Source of the DNA: Rhodococcus oxybenzonivorans
GTDB lineage: Bacteria > Actinomycetota > Actinomycetes > Mycobacteriales > Mycobacteriaceae
Assembly (NCBI RefSeq): GCF_003130705.1
Contig: NZ_CP021354.1
Location: 3,038,001-3,102,000, forward strand
Reading direction: 5' to 3'
DNA length: 64,000 nucleotides
In this document: in pieces, positions 1 through 9,004 of the stretch
How the letters are laid out: each line of letters begins with the position of its first letter
Numbering within the stretch: position 1 is the stretch's first letter
The notes under the pieces: model-generated
What the model saw: the letters and a program-made list of their open reading frames with translations, nothing else
Told to the model about the DNA's origin: nothing
Databases searched by the model: none
Program-made: the position numbers and the translations under genes

Positions 1-386
1 AGCCCGCGCGCCCCATTGGCGATCGCCGGCTGGTTGATGAACAACTGGCGGATCACCTCGGCAAGCGCAAGCGAGACAACGGCGAGGTACTCCCCACCGA
101 CCTTCAGCAGGCCGCTTCCGACAACGAACGCGAGCAGAGCTGACACAAGACCACCAATGATTGCGCCCGCCCACCACGGCAAACCGAGCCCGAGAAGGTA
201 TGTGTATGACCCGGACGGTGCCGGCAGAACGGTGAGTGCGTAGGCATAGGCGCCGACACCGAAGAATGCCGCCACACCGAAATTCACCATCCCGCCAACG
301 CCGAACTGAAGGTTCAGTGCCAGGGCTGCGACGGCGTAGATCCCCATTAGAGTGATCAGTCCGCCAAGAATCAGCAGAGTGCTCAT
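1..386 (-). CDS. livM: LivM-type branched-chain amino-acid/amide ABC transporter permease (partial)
   Basis: Inner-membrane permease of a HAAT-family ABC importer, cut by the left edge so that only about 128 N-terminal residues are visible. The reverse strand from the ATG at 386 gives hydrophobic segments with a LivM-like stretch (LNLQFGVGGMVNFG) near the first membrane helices. Its start overlaps the stop of the preceding livH gene by 4 bases (ATGA), so the two are translationally coupled. The substrate cannot be read from the sequence. The surrounding acyl-CoA genes suggest import of an organic acid or amide rather than an amino acid, but that is inference. The ATPase and binding-protein genes are presumably beyond the window. 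Confidence 0.88.
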   Translation of the reverse strand, partial: MSTLLILGGLITLMGIYAVAALALNLQFGVGGMVNFGVAAFFGVGAYAYALTVLPAPSGSYTYLLGLGLPWWAGAIIGGLVSALLAFVVGSGLLKVGGEYLAVVSLALAEVIRQLFINQPAIANGARG

Positions 387-1249
387 GCGACACGCTCCTT
401 CGGCCCGCTGAAAAGGCCCTCAGGCCGGATGAACACGACCAAGGCGATTACCGCGAACACAACCATCTGGGTGTATTCGGACGGAATGACAAGGGTCGCG
501 AGACTTGACGTAAGACCGACGAGGACTGCCGCGAGCATCACGCCATAGATACTGCCGAGCCCGCCGATGATTGCGGCGGCGGAGATGATCAACACCTGAT
601 CCCAGCCAAGCTCAGGGTAAATGCGTGCGGTCAAGGCGATGAGCGTTCCCGCCAGCGCAGTCAGCGCACTCGCTACCGCCCAGGTGATGTATTGCAGATA
701 AGTGGTGTTGACACCGCGAATCTGAGCCAGTGCCTGATTGTTGGCCATCGCGCGCAACGCCCGTCCGCTGTAGGACTTCGACAGCCAAAAGTGCAGTGCC
801 ATGACCACCAGAGCGGCAATGACGATTACAGCGACCTGATCGATTCCAGCCACGGCAATCCCACCGATACGGAAGGTCTCTTGAAGAGGGACGTCGAGTG
901 TCTTTACTCCGTATCCCGTGAAGACCTCGATCATCGCGTGAATGAAGAACGCGAGACCGACAGATGCGATCATGGGGATATAGTGCGGACGCCCGCGCAT
1001 CGGCCAGAAGATCAGCCGAGCTGATACGACGCCCGCCACCGTCGTGACCGCGATCGCCGCGAGACACGAGACTATCCAGTGAAACCCGAGCAGCACGTTG
1101 AACCCGTACGCGCTGAACCCACTGAGTACGATCAGCTGGGGCAGCGCGATATTCAGGAAGCCCTCCACCCGGCGCACCAATTCGAAGCCCACGGTCGCGA
1201 GCAGCAGAACCGCACCGCTGACCAGGCCCGCAACGAGGACGGCTAACAT
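383..1249 (-). CDS. livH: LivH-type branched-chain amino-acid/amide ABC transporter permease
   Basis: Second membrane permease of the HAAT-type importer, 288 residues and almost entirely hydrophobic helices, the usual length for LivH. The family segment around GFNVLLGF and the conserved RALRAMANNQALAQIRGVN region (about residues 170-190), normally the loop facing the ATPase, are present. I chose the ATG at 1249 because a GGTGGA ribosome site precedes it and it follows the upstream enoyl-CoA hydratase stop by 10 bases. The longer open frame to 1402 runs into that enzyme and has no extra homology. It ends in an ATGA overlap with livM. Confidence 0.88.
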   Translation of the reverse strand: MLAVLVAGLVSGAVLLLATVGFELVRRVEGFLNIALPQLIVLSGFSAYGFNVLLGFHWIVSCLAAIAVTTVAGVVSARLIFWPMRGRPHYIPMIASVGLAFFIHAMIEVFTGYGVKTLDVPLQETFRIGGIAVAGIDQVAVIVIAALVVMALHFWLSKSYSGRALRAMANNQALAQIRGVNTTYLQYITWAVASALTALAGTLIALTARIYPELGWDQVLIISAAAIIGGLGSIYGVMLAAVLVGLTSSLATLVIPSEYTQMVVFAVIALVVFIRPEGLFSGPKERVA

Positions 1250-1259
1250 GACTCCACCC

Positions 1260-2054
1260 TCATCCCTGACCTCCTCGAGTGCGACTGCCGTTCCAGCTAT
1301 CTCGTAGTCCACGGGCGACGGGGTCATCGAAGTACTCGGCGGCAGACCCAAGTGTGCGATGCAGGGAGACCTCGTCGCGAGAGTCGTCGGAATCGTTGAC
1401 ACTGCGTTTCAATGCGCTGTAGAGCACCGGTGCCTTGGCCCCGGCCTCGCGCGCCGATACGACAGCCGCAGCGACAAGCTCTGCGGGGTCCGCGAGGACA
1501 TCGACGAGACCGATTTCCAATGCGGTTTCAGCATCGAATAGTTCCCCCGACAACAGCAGTCGCTTCGCGGTACGTGCTCCGAGTAGTCGGGCGGCACGCT
1601 GAATACCCTTATCGGCCGGTAGGAGGCCGTTATTGATCTCTGGGAATCCAAAACGCGCACCGTGGACGGCCAGCACAGTATCGGCGAACAGAGCAATCTC
1701 CATGCCACCGCCCACACAGTGACCATTGATCGCGCTGATCACCGGTCGCGGGTATCTGTCCATTGCTACAAGTAGCGTGTGAAACTCCCGCATCCGGGCG
1801 TCCAACTCTTGTTGGGGTGCTTGTTCGAGTTCCTTTATATCGCCTCCGGCGCAGAAGAATCGTTCTCCCTGGCCTGTGAGGACGACCGGGGGTGCTTCAC
1901 GCATCTCGGTGAGGTCGGCAAACAGCGCCGCAAGATTGCGAATGGCTGATCGGTTCAGTGCGTTTGCCGGCGGCCGGTCCAAGGTGACGACAAGGACACC
2001 CGTAAAGTCCGCGGCCGTGAACCCGGCGGTTTGTGTGGTCTCAGGCCCTCTCAT
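1260..2054 (-). CDS. Enoyl-CoA hydratase/isomerase family protein
   Basis: Crotonase-fold enzyme of 264 residues, the normal length. Both hydratase acidic residues appear to be present: GGGMEIALFAD carries a Glu at the Glu144 position of rat crotonase and GFPEINNG carries the Glu164 equivalent. The oxyanion-hole pieces FFCAGGDIKE and NGHCVGGG are intact. It therefore probably hydrates an enoyl-CoA in the pathway encoded by this operon. It lies between a second crotonase homologue (3-base gap) and livH, all on one strand. The substrate is unknown. I am sure of the family but not the exact reaction. Confidence 0.9.
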   Translation of the reverse strand: MRGPETTQTAGFTAADFTGVLVVTLDRPPANALNRSAIRNLAALFADLTEMREAPPVVLTGQGERFFCAGGDIKELEQAPQQELDARMREFHTLLVAMDRYPRPVISAINGHCVGGGMEIALFADTVLAVHGARFGFPEINNGLLPADKGIQRAARLLGARTAKRLLLSGELFDAETALEIGLVDVLADPAELVAAAVVSAREAGAKAPVLYSALKRSVNDSDDSRDEVSLHRTLGSAAEYFDDPVARGLRDSWNGSRTRGGQG

Positions 2055-2057
2055 GCT

Positions 2058-2924
2058 TCACCCGGCAACTTCTTGCGTCGCCGGGGAACCAACGACGAGG
2101 TGGTCATCGCGGCGGACGGAGGGAAATTGGGCCGGTCGCCCTTCGCGGAAGGCTTGTCGGGCCTCGGCGTAGTCTGCGCCGGCGAAGTTGAGGGTTTCCA
2201 ACGCAGCCGACAATTCCTGCTGCGGAAGGGCGTTGGTCAGCCAACCAGAGTTCAGTGAACGCTTCGTCCAGCGGATTGCCTGCTGCGAGCCCTGGGCAAG
2301 GTCATCGGCGATCGCCAAGGCGCGTTCGAGCACGGCGCCTTTCGGTTCAGTGAGGCTCACCAAGCCGATCCGCTCGGCCTCCGCACCGGTCAGGCTTGCT
2401 GACGTCAGCTGGTAGTACTTAGTTTTGGCCATGCCGACCAGCAGCGGCCAGATCAGGGAAGAATGGTCGCCGGCAACCACCCCGATGCGGGTATGGCCGT
2501 CCAGAAGCAAGGCGTCTTCAGCAGCTACGCTGATATCCGCGAGCAATGCCATCGACAAACCCCAGCCCACCGCTGGTCCGTTGATCGCGGAGATGAGAGG
2601 CTTGTCCATGTTCAGGAGGGTCGTAATCCGCCGCCGCTCATCCTCCATGAGTTCGATCGCGTCATCCAGAGTAGGGTCTGGTTCGCGTACGTCCATGCCC
2701 GTGCAGAAACCGCGGCCGGCGCCGGTGATGACAGCCACACGCGTGTGGGGGTCTCGGTCGACGTCCTCCCAGATTTCGGACAGATGCTTGAACATCGGCA
2801 GCGTCAGGGAGTTGAGTCGCTCGGGACGATTGATGGTGATGAGGAGTACCCCGTTCGGCTTGCGCTCGATCAAGATCTCCTTCGGGTATCGGCTGAAAAT
2901 GTCATCCGTGGCCAATGTGCTCAT
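2058..2924 (-). CDS. Crotonase-superfamily protein lacking one hydratase Glu
   Basis: Second crotonase homologue, 288 residues. The oxyanion-hole segment (GFCTGMDVRE) and GPAVGWG are recognisable. Where hydratases carry the first catalytic Glu this protein has Ser (GWGLSMALLAD), and the second acidic position falls in VVAGDHSS, with Asp. It is therefore more likely an isomerase, hydrolase, C-C lyase or other crotonase variant than a standard hydratase; this inference comes from residue positions read by eye. Its ATG overlaps the stop of the luciferase-like oxygenase by 4 bases (ATGA), so the two are probably co-translated. Confidence 0.85.
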   Translation of the reverse strand: MSTLATDDIFSRYPKEILIERKPNGVLLITINRPERLNSLTLPMFKHLSEIWEDVDRDPHTRVAVITGAGRGFCTGMDVREPDPTLDDAIELMEDERRRITTLLNMDKPLISAINGPAVGWGLSMALLADISVAAEDALLLDGHTRIGVVAGDHSSLIWPLLVGMAKTKYYQLTSASLTGAEAERIGLVSLTEPKGAVLERALAIADDLAQGSQQAIRWTKRSLNSGWLTNALPQQELSAALETLNFAGADYAEARQAFREGRPAQFPSVRRDDHLVVGSPATQEVAG

Positions 2925-4114
2925 CGTGCTTCTCCTACCTCGACACTGTTTCCGGTTGTTTCTTTCTGTGCACTTTCGAACGCTTCGACCTCGGCGTAGT
3001 GGGCCGGCCGGGCGGCGCGAATGTCGTCCAGAACCGCGGCAGGGGTGCGCACCACAGCGCGGGGGTTCTTGAACTTGGGGATTACGTACTTGCCGAAAAG
3101 TTCGATCGACTTCATCAATTCCCTGTGGGGGAGCCCGTCGATGCGCATAACGAGCGAGTCGGCACCCAAGTCGGCGAACCGCTGTACCTGGGCGACACAG
3201 TCGTCGGGATCGCCCACGATGAAGCCAGAGGAGTCCTCGAACATGTAGCGCTCATCGTTGAAGTCCAGATGCTTGACGGCTCCCATGTACTGGTAGTCAT
3301 CGGAGAGTTTCGAGAGGCGTTGGTACGCGTCGGTCGAGAGCGCGACCGATTCAGTGAGGCTTCTCGCCCATTTGACGGCTTCGTCGCGTGTTTCTGCGCA
3401 ATGCATACCGCCGCCGACTGCAACGAGCTTCTGTGCCTGAACTGGGTAGGTGTGCGTCGCGCCGTCGCGAGCGTCATCGTAGATACGCAGCATATTCTCG
3501 AGGAATTCGAAGCCTAGGTAGAAGCCTCCGACGATCGCGCCGACGCCGAGCTCCGCCGCAGTTCGAACAGACTCGGGACTCCCGGTCGCCATGTGGATCG
3601 GAGGATAGGGAGTCTGAATTCCTCTGGGTACGAGGCTTCGTGGTGGGATCTTGTAGTGCTCGCCCACAAAGGAGAAGACGTCGTTGTGCAGCGCGCGGCG
3701 AATGACTTCGAGCCCCTCGATCTGCTGGGCCTTGTTTTCCGTCGGTGAAACCTCAAAGGCCCGCAGTGCAAGGGTGGTGTTGCCTCGGCCGACACCGAGT
3801 TCCACACGGCCGTTGGACAGAATGTCCTCGGTGGCCAGCCTCTCGGCGACCCGAAGCGCGTGGTTGATGCGTGTGGGCAACAGGGTCACCAGGTGCACGA
3901 ACCGAATGCGTGAGGTCAGCGCCATCAGGTACGGATAGAGGACCTCTGGCGCGGACGTCGTCGCCGTGCCAATCGCCACATGCTGCTCAGAGGTGCCGAA
4001 CGCATCAAAACCCACCTCTTCGGCGAGGAGGACCTCGTCGACGAGCTCCCGGTAACGGTGCTCGTGGGTATGCCCCGGGGGCGTTTCGCCCTCGCTCATG
4101 AAGATGAATCGCAT
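2921..4114 (-). CDS. LLM-class flavin-dependent monooxygenase
   Basis: Bacterial luciferase-like (LLM) oxidoreductase of 397 residues, expected to use reduced flavin supplied by a partner reductase to oxygenate a small organic substrate. Family marks are the N-terminal EEVGFDAFGTSEQHV strand, LVTLLPTRINHALRVAERLATEDILSNGRVELGVGRG and the C-terminal GDPDDCVAQVQRFADLGAD segment. I use the ATG at 4114, preceded by GAAAGG, rather than the upstream ATG at 4144, because homology begins at MRFIFMSEGE. First gene of the minus-strand catabolic operon and divergent from the TetR gene. No flavin reductase is visible in the window. Confidence 0.87.
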   Translation of the reverse strand: MRFIFMSEGETPPGHTHEHRYRELVDEVLLAEEVGFDAFGTSEQHVAIGTATTSAPEVLYPYLMALTSRIRFVHLVTLLPTRINHALRVAERLATEDILSNGRVELGVGRGNTTLALRAFEVSPTENKAQQIEGLEVIRRALHNDVFSFVGEHYKIPPRSLVPRGIQTPYPPIHMATGSPESVRTAAELGVGAIVGGFYLGFEFLENMLRIYDDARDGATHTYPVQAQKLVAVGGGMHCAETRDEAVKWARSLTESVALSTDAYQRLSKLSDDYQYMGAVKHLDFNDERYMFEDSSGFIVGDPDDCVAQVQRFADLGADSLVMRIDGLPHRELMKSIELFGKYVIPKFKNPRAVVRTPAAVLDDIRAARPAHYAEVEAFESAQKETTGNSVEVGEAR

Positions 4115-4140
4115 GGCCACAACCTTTCGTGTGTGAATGC

Positions 4141-4332
4141 GCATTAACGTGAATGAGCATTAACGTAGAACGAGAGTGTGAGCTTGTCAACACTCGGCGG
4201 ACATTTGGGCGCTTTCACTCGCCACGGCTCGCAACATGCCTGGCCAGGCGCACAAGTGTGCGGTCGCGCGGGGAGTGTGGGCCCGCAGCTAACACCGACA
4301 GGTGTCCGATTGCTGTCCGATTGTGTTAATGC
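4141..4332. promoter_or_regulatory. Repeated GCATTAAC boxes between TetR gene and catabolic operon
   Basis: GCATTAACGT occurs at 4141-4150 and again as a direct repeat at 4157-4166, just upstream of the LLM monooxygenase start. The reverse complement GTTAATGC occurs at 4325-4332, upstream of the TetR gene. Three copies of one 8-mer in a 340-base divergent intergenic region suggest a binding site. The neighbouring TetR regulator is the obvious candidate to bind it and control both directions. That is inferred from position only. Confidence 0.55.
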
Positions 4333-4452
4333 GTGTTACTATTAGTCGCATGGAGCTGATCAAGGTGGATGCGAGCGACGCTTGCAGGCGGTGTGCCACT
4401 CGGCATGTGCTGATTTCAGATTTCTCGGGCTGCCCCGTTGCTGTTGTGAACC

Positions 4453-5055
4453 ATGAAGGCTGACCAGATGCCATCAGCCGCGCCAACGGTTCGCCGGTCA
4501 CGCCGGGAGCTGCTGCTGGAAGTCGCCGCCGATCTGTTCCTGCACAAACCCTACGACTCGGTTACGGTCGAGATGATCTGCGCGAAGGCAGGAATCTCCG
4601 CTCCCGGGCTCTATCGTCACTTCCAGAACAAGCAGGCCCTCCTCATCGCAGTGGTGGAGAATCCGTTGGAGTTTCTCCATCAGTCCGCCCGGGCGACGGT
4701 GGAGTCGGAACCCGATCCGCGTGCTGCGCTGGACGCCATGGTCGAATTCCACATCAGGTCGGTCCTGTCTGCGGCTCCGACAACGCTGATTTTCCTCAAG
4801 AACGAGCACGCGTTTCCCGAAACGGATCGCCGGCGCATTCGACGAGCGATGAATATGTACGCCGAGGAGTGGATTTCGACAGTGTCGCTGCTGCGGCCAG
4901 AGTTGTCGGATCCGGAGGTACGCCTGCTTACGCAGGCGGTGTTCTCGATGTTGAATACCGTACCCACCCTCAACAAAGGGCTTGACCAGGAGTCGATCGT
5001 CAAGACGATGTCAACTGCGGCGGTCCAGGCATTGACCTCTCCTCGGGCCGAGTGA
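4453..5055 (+). CDS. TetR/AcrR family transcriptional regulator
   Basis: One-component repressor of 200 residues with the TetR N-terminal helix-turn-helix at about residues 17-65 (RRELLLEVAADLF ... GISAPGLYRHFQNKQALL) and an all-helical ligand-binding C-terminus with no recognisable ligand motif. It is divergent from the livMH/crotonase/LLM operon with repeated boxes between them, so it probably represses that operon and itself until an acyl-CoA or substrate binds. The start is uncertain: ATG 4453 has no clear ribosome site, and an in-frame ATG at 4468 is possible. A strong hairpin follows the stop by about 70 bases. Confidence 0.9.
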   Translation: MKADQMPSAAPTVRRSRRELLLEVAADLFLHKPYDSVTVEMICAKAGISAPGLYRHFQNKQALLIAVVENPLEFLHQSARATVESEPDPRAALDAMVEFHIRSVLSAAPTTLIFLKNEHAFPETDRRRIRRAMNMYAEEWISTVSLLRPELSDPEVRLLTQAVFSMLNTVPTLNKGLDQESIVKTMSTAAVQALTSPRAE

Positions 5056-5127
5056 GGTCGGACCTGCCGGATCGATCAGGCGCCTACTTGACGTTGCGAT
5101 GGCAGCCGGTACTGGCTTGTAAGTAGA

Positions 5128-5160
5128 CCCCGTTCAATCGGATATCCTGATTGAACGGGG
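5128..5160 (+). terminator. Hairpin terminator after TetR gene
   Basis: Perfect 12-base inverted repeat CCCCGTTCAATC / GATTGAACGGGG around a 9-base loop, lying 72 bases beyond the TetR stop. There is no long T-run, which is common for actinobacterial terminators. Confidence 0.65.
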
Positions 5161-5404
5161 ATTGGCGTTTGATCGTCGACGATCGAGCGAAGGCGACTTC
5201 CGCCTGTGTCGGTCGCACCAGTCTCGGCGTCGAATCTTCAAATTTGCTGTTGCACAGTCGAATACTTCAGACCGCGCGATCCTCAATGCGACACGTGGAA
5301 CGGAACAGTGACGCCGGCCAGGGTGTCGCGCAATGACAGGATCCGCGCCCTTCGGTGCGGAAGTGCCTGGCCGGTCCCGCAACCCGAATCTCAGGGAGGC
5401 TCAA
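5161..5404. other. Non-coding stretch before VOC gene
   Basis: Together with the hairpin just before it, this makes about 350 bases without a convincing gene. Short open frames here show no protein-like features. It must hold the promoter of the VOC gene, but I see no clear -35/-10 pair. Confidence 0.4.
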
Positions 5405-5758
5405 TTGAGCGAGCATAATGTGCGAATGATCGTCCTGTCGACCGACAACTTGGACGAATCGGTCCGGTTTTACTGCGAGACCCTGGGAATGCCGTTGAAG
5501 TTCCGCGACGGGGACCACTTCGCGGCCCTAGATGGAGGGACTATCACCGTCGCGTTGGCGACTGCGGTGGACCATCCCATGCCCGGGCAAGTTGTCGTCG
5601 GCATAAGGACCGCCGACGTCGACAGTGCGGCGAAGGCCGTGGAAGCCAACGGCGGTGGCATTGTGGGAGGCCCGTATGACCACGGACACGAACGCCGTGC
5701 AGTGGTCTACGACAATAACGGCAACGGCTTGGTCTTCTACAGCCCGCTGACCCGATAA
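5405..5758 (+). CDS. VOC (glyoxalase/bleomycin-resistance/dioxygenase) family protein
   Basis: Small beta-alpha-beta-beta-beta protein of about 117 residues, typical of single-module vicinal-oxygen-chelate proteins. The open frame extends to an ATG at 5333, but the homologous part starts near MIVLSTDNLDESVRFYCETLGMPL. A strong AGGGAGG at 5393-5399 sits 5 bases before the TTG at 5405, which I take as the start. Metal-ligand positions are partly visible (late Glu in HERRAVVYD, no clear N-terminal His). The substrate is unknown; it could be a lyase, a dioxygenase or a binding protein. It stands alone between the TetR gene and the convergent fdhD. Confidence 0.8.
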   Translation: MSEHNVRMIVLSTDNLDESVRFYCETLGMPLKFRDGDHFAALDGGTITVALATAVDHPMPGQVVVGIRTADVDSAAKAVEANGGGIVGGPYDHGHERRAVVYDNNGNGLVFYSPLTR

Positions 5759-5792
5759 CACAGGACTGTCGGGGCCCGCGCATTCCATGTGG

Positions 5793-6620
5793 TCAGCCCT
5801 GCATTACGCGATGCGTGTGGGTGTAGAGGTTCATGTTCTGGCCGCGAAGAAACCCCACGAGTGTCAGTCCTGTTTCGTCTGCGAGGTCGACAGCGAGTGA
5901 CGACGGCGCGGAGACTGCGGCAAGTATGGGTATGCCTGCCATTGCGGCTTTTTGGGCGAGTTCGAACGAGGCGCGACCGCTGACCATGAGGATGCTGCCC
6001 CGGCAGGGGATGCGGTGTTGAGCGATTGCCCAGCCGACGACTTTGTCTACGGCATTGTGTCGGCCGATGTCTTCGCGGAGGACGAGTAACTGCCCGTACT
6101 GATCGAAAAGTGCGGCTGCATGTAAGCCACCGGTGCTGTGGAATACTTTCTGCGACTGGCGTAGCCGGTCGGGCAGTGTCGCCAGAACATCGACATGCAC
6201 CGTGGTGGTGTCCTCGGCTGGGGAATGGACCGTCGCGAGGCGAACGGCGTCGAGCGATGCTTTCCCACATACTCCACATGAGGAGGTTGTGTAGAAGTTG
6301 CGTTCGACACCGGATTGGGGTGGGGGGATGCCCACGGTGAGGGTGATGTCGAGGACGTTGTAGGTGTTGAGGCCGTTGTCGTCCACTCCGTCGCAGTAGC
6401 GGGCCGAAGCGACGTCGTCAACGCTGCTGATGACTCCTTCGGTGAGGAGGAAGCCGTGCGCGAGTTCGACATCGTGGCCTGGGGTGCGCATGGTGACCGC
6501 GAGCGGGGAGCCTCCGACACGGATTTCGAGTGGTTCCTCGACGACGAGTGTGTCGGGCCGAGTGGTGGAGTTCGGTCCACGCACGCGCACGATGGAGCGA
6601 CGGGTAGTGATGCGTCCCAT
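5793..6620 (-). CDS. fdhD: Formate dehydrogenase accessory sulfurtransferase FdhD
   Basis: FdhD transfers sulfur from IscS to the molybdenum cofactor of formate-dehydrogenase-type enzymes. The protein is 275 residues and carries the conserved CGVCG segment with Cys115 and Cys118, the sulfur-relay cysteines of the family, as well as the [17 protein letters not shown]-terminus and the [13 protein letters not shown] region near the C-terminus. The start at 6620 overlaps the stop of the upstream molybdoenzyme by one base (TGATG), so the pair is translationally coupled. Its presence predicts that the neighbouring enzyme needs a sulfurated Mo-bisPGD cofactor. Confidence 0.95.
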   Translation of the reverse strand: MGRITTRRSIVRVRGPNSTTRPDTLVVEEPLEIRVGGSPLAVTMRTPGHDVELAHGFLLTEGVISSVDDVASARYCDGVDDNGLNTYNVLDITLTVGIPPPQSGVERNFYTTSSCGVCGKASLDAVRLATVHSPAEDTTTVHVDVLATLPDRLRQSQKVFHSTGGLHAAALFDQYGQLLVLREDIGRHNAVDKVVGWAIAQHRIPCRGSILMVSGRASFELAQKAAMAGIPILAAVSAPSSLAVDLADETGLTLVGFLRGQNMNLYTHTHRVMQG

Positions 6621-8923
6621 CAGGGTCGGTGCTCGAGCCGAATCAGGATGGCTTTGCTGACGGGCGTGTTGGATTTGTCTGCGACGTGGTCGAGGGGAAT
6701 GAGGGGATTGGTTTCGGGGTAGTAGGCGGCGGCGTTGCCGACAGGCGTGGGGTAGGCGACGAGTCGGAAGTTGTCGGCTCGTCGTTCTTCGATGTTCCCG
6801 CTCCGGTTCTTCCATTCGGAAATCAAGTCGACGTGGTCGCCGTCTCGGTATCCGAGTTTTTCGATGTCGCGGGTGTTGACGAACAGAACTCGCCGGCCGC
6901 CTTTGACGCCGCGGTAGCGGTCGTCGAGACCGTAGATGGTGGTGTTGTACTGGTCGTGACTTCGCATGGTCTGCAACATGAGTCGGCCAGGCGGGACAGG
7001 TAGCCACACGAGGTCGTTGACGGCAAAGTTCGCTTTACCGGTCTCCGTCTGGAACGTGCGTGAGTCTCGCGGCGGGTGGGGGAGTCCGAACCCCTCTTTC
7101 TGTCGGACCTTGGTATTGAAGCCGTCGAAGCCGGGCACGACGCGCGAGATCGCATCCCGGATGAGGTCGTAATCGGCGGTGAACGATGTCCACGGCACGG
7201 GATGGCCGGGGCCGAACAGCATCTCGGCGATGCCGCAGACGATGGCAACTTCGGAGCGCATGTGAATGCTCGACGGGGTAAGACTTCCGCGGGAACGGTG
7301 GACCATCGACATCGAATCCTCGACGGTCACGAACTGCTTGCCAGTCGCCTGGACGTCTTTGTCGGTACGGCCGAGCGACGGCAGAATGAGTGCGGTGCGG
7401 CCGTGAACGAGATGGCTGCGGTTGAGTTTCGTGGACACCTGGACGGTCAGCGAACAGTTCCGGAGGGCGGCCTCTGTGACGTCGGTGTCGGGTGTGGCGG
7501 ACACGAAGTTGCCGCCCATTGCCATGAACACCGAGGCTCGCCGTTCGCGCATGGCGCGGATGGAGTCGACGGCGTCGAGCCCGTGTTCTCGTGGTGAGGT
7601 GATGCCGAATTCGGTGTCGAGGGCGGCGAGGAACGATTCTGGCATCTTCTCCCAGATGCCCATGGTGCGGTCGCCTTGGACGTTGGAGTGCCCGCGGACG
7701 GGGCATACCCCGGCTCCGGGTTTACCGATCATGCCGCGCATCAGCAGCAGGTTCACGGCTTCTTCGATCGTGGCAACACCGTGTGTTTGCTGGGTCAGTC
7801 CCATCGCCCAGCAGATGATGGTGGCGTTCGACTCGATCAGGGCCTGCGCTGTGTCGTGGAGTTGTTCGATTGTCAGGCCGGTGGCGTCGACGACCGTGCC
7901 GAGATCGACTCTGCGGATGTGATCGAGCCAAGCGTCGAACCCCGCGGTGTGGCGGTCGATGAAGCGTCGGTCGAGGACGGTGCCTGGTGCGGCGTCCTCG
8001 GCGGCGACGAGCAGTTTGGCCAGCCCCTGGAAGAGGGCCATGTCGCCGCCGATGCGGATCTGCAGGAAATCGTCGGAGATCGCGGCTCCATCGCCGATGA
8101 CACCATGAACCTTCTGTGGGTCTTTGAACCGCAGCAGTCCGGCTTCGGGAAGCGGGTTGATGGCGATAACCCGGGCGCCGTTGGATCTGGCTTTTTCGAG
8201 TGTGGAGAGCATGCGTGGATGGTTGGTGCCCGGGTTCTGGCCGGCGATGAGAATGAGGTCGGCGTTCTCGATATCCGGAACGGATACGGATCCTTTGCCG
8301 ATGCCGATCGAGGCGGTCAGTGCGCTGCCGGACGATTCGTGACACATGTTCGAACAGTCGGGCATGTTGTTGGTGCCGAAGGAGCGAATTAGTAACTGGT
8401 AGAGGAACGCCGCTTCATTGGACGTTCGGCCAGAGGTGTAGAAGATCGCCTCATGTGGGCTACCCAGCGCGTTCAGTTCGTCTGCGATGATGCGGTTCGC
8501 ATCATCCCATTCGATTGGTTCGTAGTGTGTGGCGCCTGGGCGTAGGACCATGGGGTGCGTGAGACGTCCCTGCTGTCCGAGCCAGTACTCGGTGCGGCCG
8601 AGGAGATCGTCAATGGAGTGTGCGGCGAAGAAGGCTGGGCCGACGGTCCGCTTGGTGGCTTCTTCGGCGACGGCCTTGGCGCCGTTCTCGCAGAATTCGG
8701 CGTGCTTGCGGTGGCCGGGTGTTTCCGGCCAGGCGCAGCCGGGACAGTCGAAGCCTTTGCGCTGATTGAGTTTGGCGAGAGTGGCAGCGGTGCGCGTAGC
8801 ACCCATCTGTGACATGCCGCGTTGAAGTGATACGAGCACCGCCGGTACGCCTGCGGCGTACTGCTTGTTCTTCGTCACGACGATGCTGTTCTCGTCGTAT
8901 TCGTAGTCGTCTCGACGAGCCAT
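6620..8923 (-). CDS. FdhF/YdeP-type molybdopterin oxidoreductase
   Basis: Cytoplasmic Mo-bisPGD oxidoreductase of 767 residues related to formate dehydrogenase alpha subunits and E. coli YdeP. The N-terminus has Cys60, Cys63 and Cys78 (DCPGCAWPE ... FCENG), an incomplete iron-sulfur-type motif as in YdeP. The region around [11 protein letters not shown] aligns with DCCARVUHG of E. coli FdhF and puts Cys194 at the selenocysteine/molybdenum-ligand position. [11 protein letters not shown] and [15 protein letters not shown] are cofactor-binding segments. No electron-transfer subunit is nearby. Coupling to fdhD supports formate-dehydrogenase-like chemistry, but YdeP-type proteins are poorly characterised, so the substrate is open. 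Confidence 0.88.
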   Translation of the reverse strand: MARRDDYEYDENSIVVTKNKQYAAGVPAVLVSLQRGMSQMGATRTAATLAKLNQRKGFDCPGCAWPETPGHRKHAEFCENGAKAVAEEATKRTVGPAFFAAHSIDDLLGRTEYWLGQQGRLTHPMVLRPGATHYEPIEWDDANRIIADELNALGSPHEAIFYTSGRTSNEAAFLYQLLIRSFGTNNMPDCSNMCHESSGSALTASIGIGKGSVSVPDIENADLILIAGQNPGTNHPRMLSTLEKARSNGARVIAINPLPEAGLLRFKDPQKVHGVIGDGAAISDDFLQIRIGGDMALFQGLAKLLVAAEDAAPGTVLDRRFIDRHTAGFDAWLDHIRRVDLGTVVDATGLTIEQLHDTAQALIESNATIICWAMGLTQQTHGVATIEEAVNLLLMRGMIGKPGAGVCPVRGHSNVQGDRTMGIWEKMPESFLAALDTEFGITSPREHGLDAVDSIRAMRERRASVFMAMGGNFVSATPDTDVTEAALRNCSLTVQVSTKLNRSHLVHGRTALILPSLGRTDKDVQATGKQFVTVEDSMSMVHRSRGSLTPSSIHMRSEVAIVCGIAEMLFGPGHPVPWTSFTADYDLIRDAISRVVPGFDGFNTKVRQKEGFGLPHPPRDSRTFQTETGKANFAVNDLVWLPVPPGRLMLQTMRSHDQYNTTIYGLDDRYRGVKGGRRVLFVNTRDIEKLGYRDGDHVDLISEWKNRSGNIEERRADNFRLVAYPTPVGNAAAYYPETNPLIPLDHVADKSNTPVSKAILIRLEHRP

Positions 8924-9004
8924 CAGCAGTGCAGCCTTCCCCAGGTTTACAGACAGTCGGTCGAGGATGCACCACGGATATGGGTTGTGTCCAAGATACC
9001 CGTC

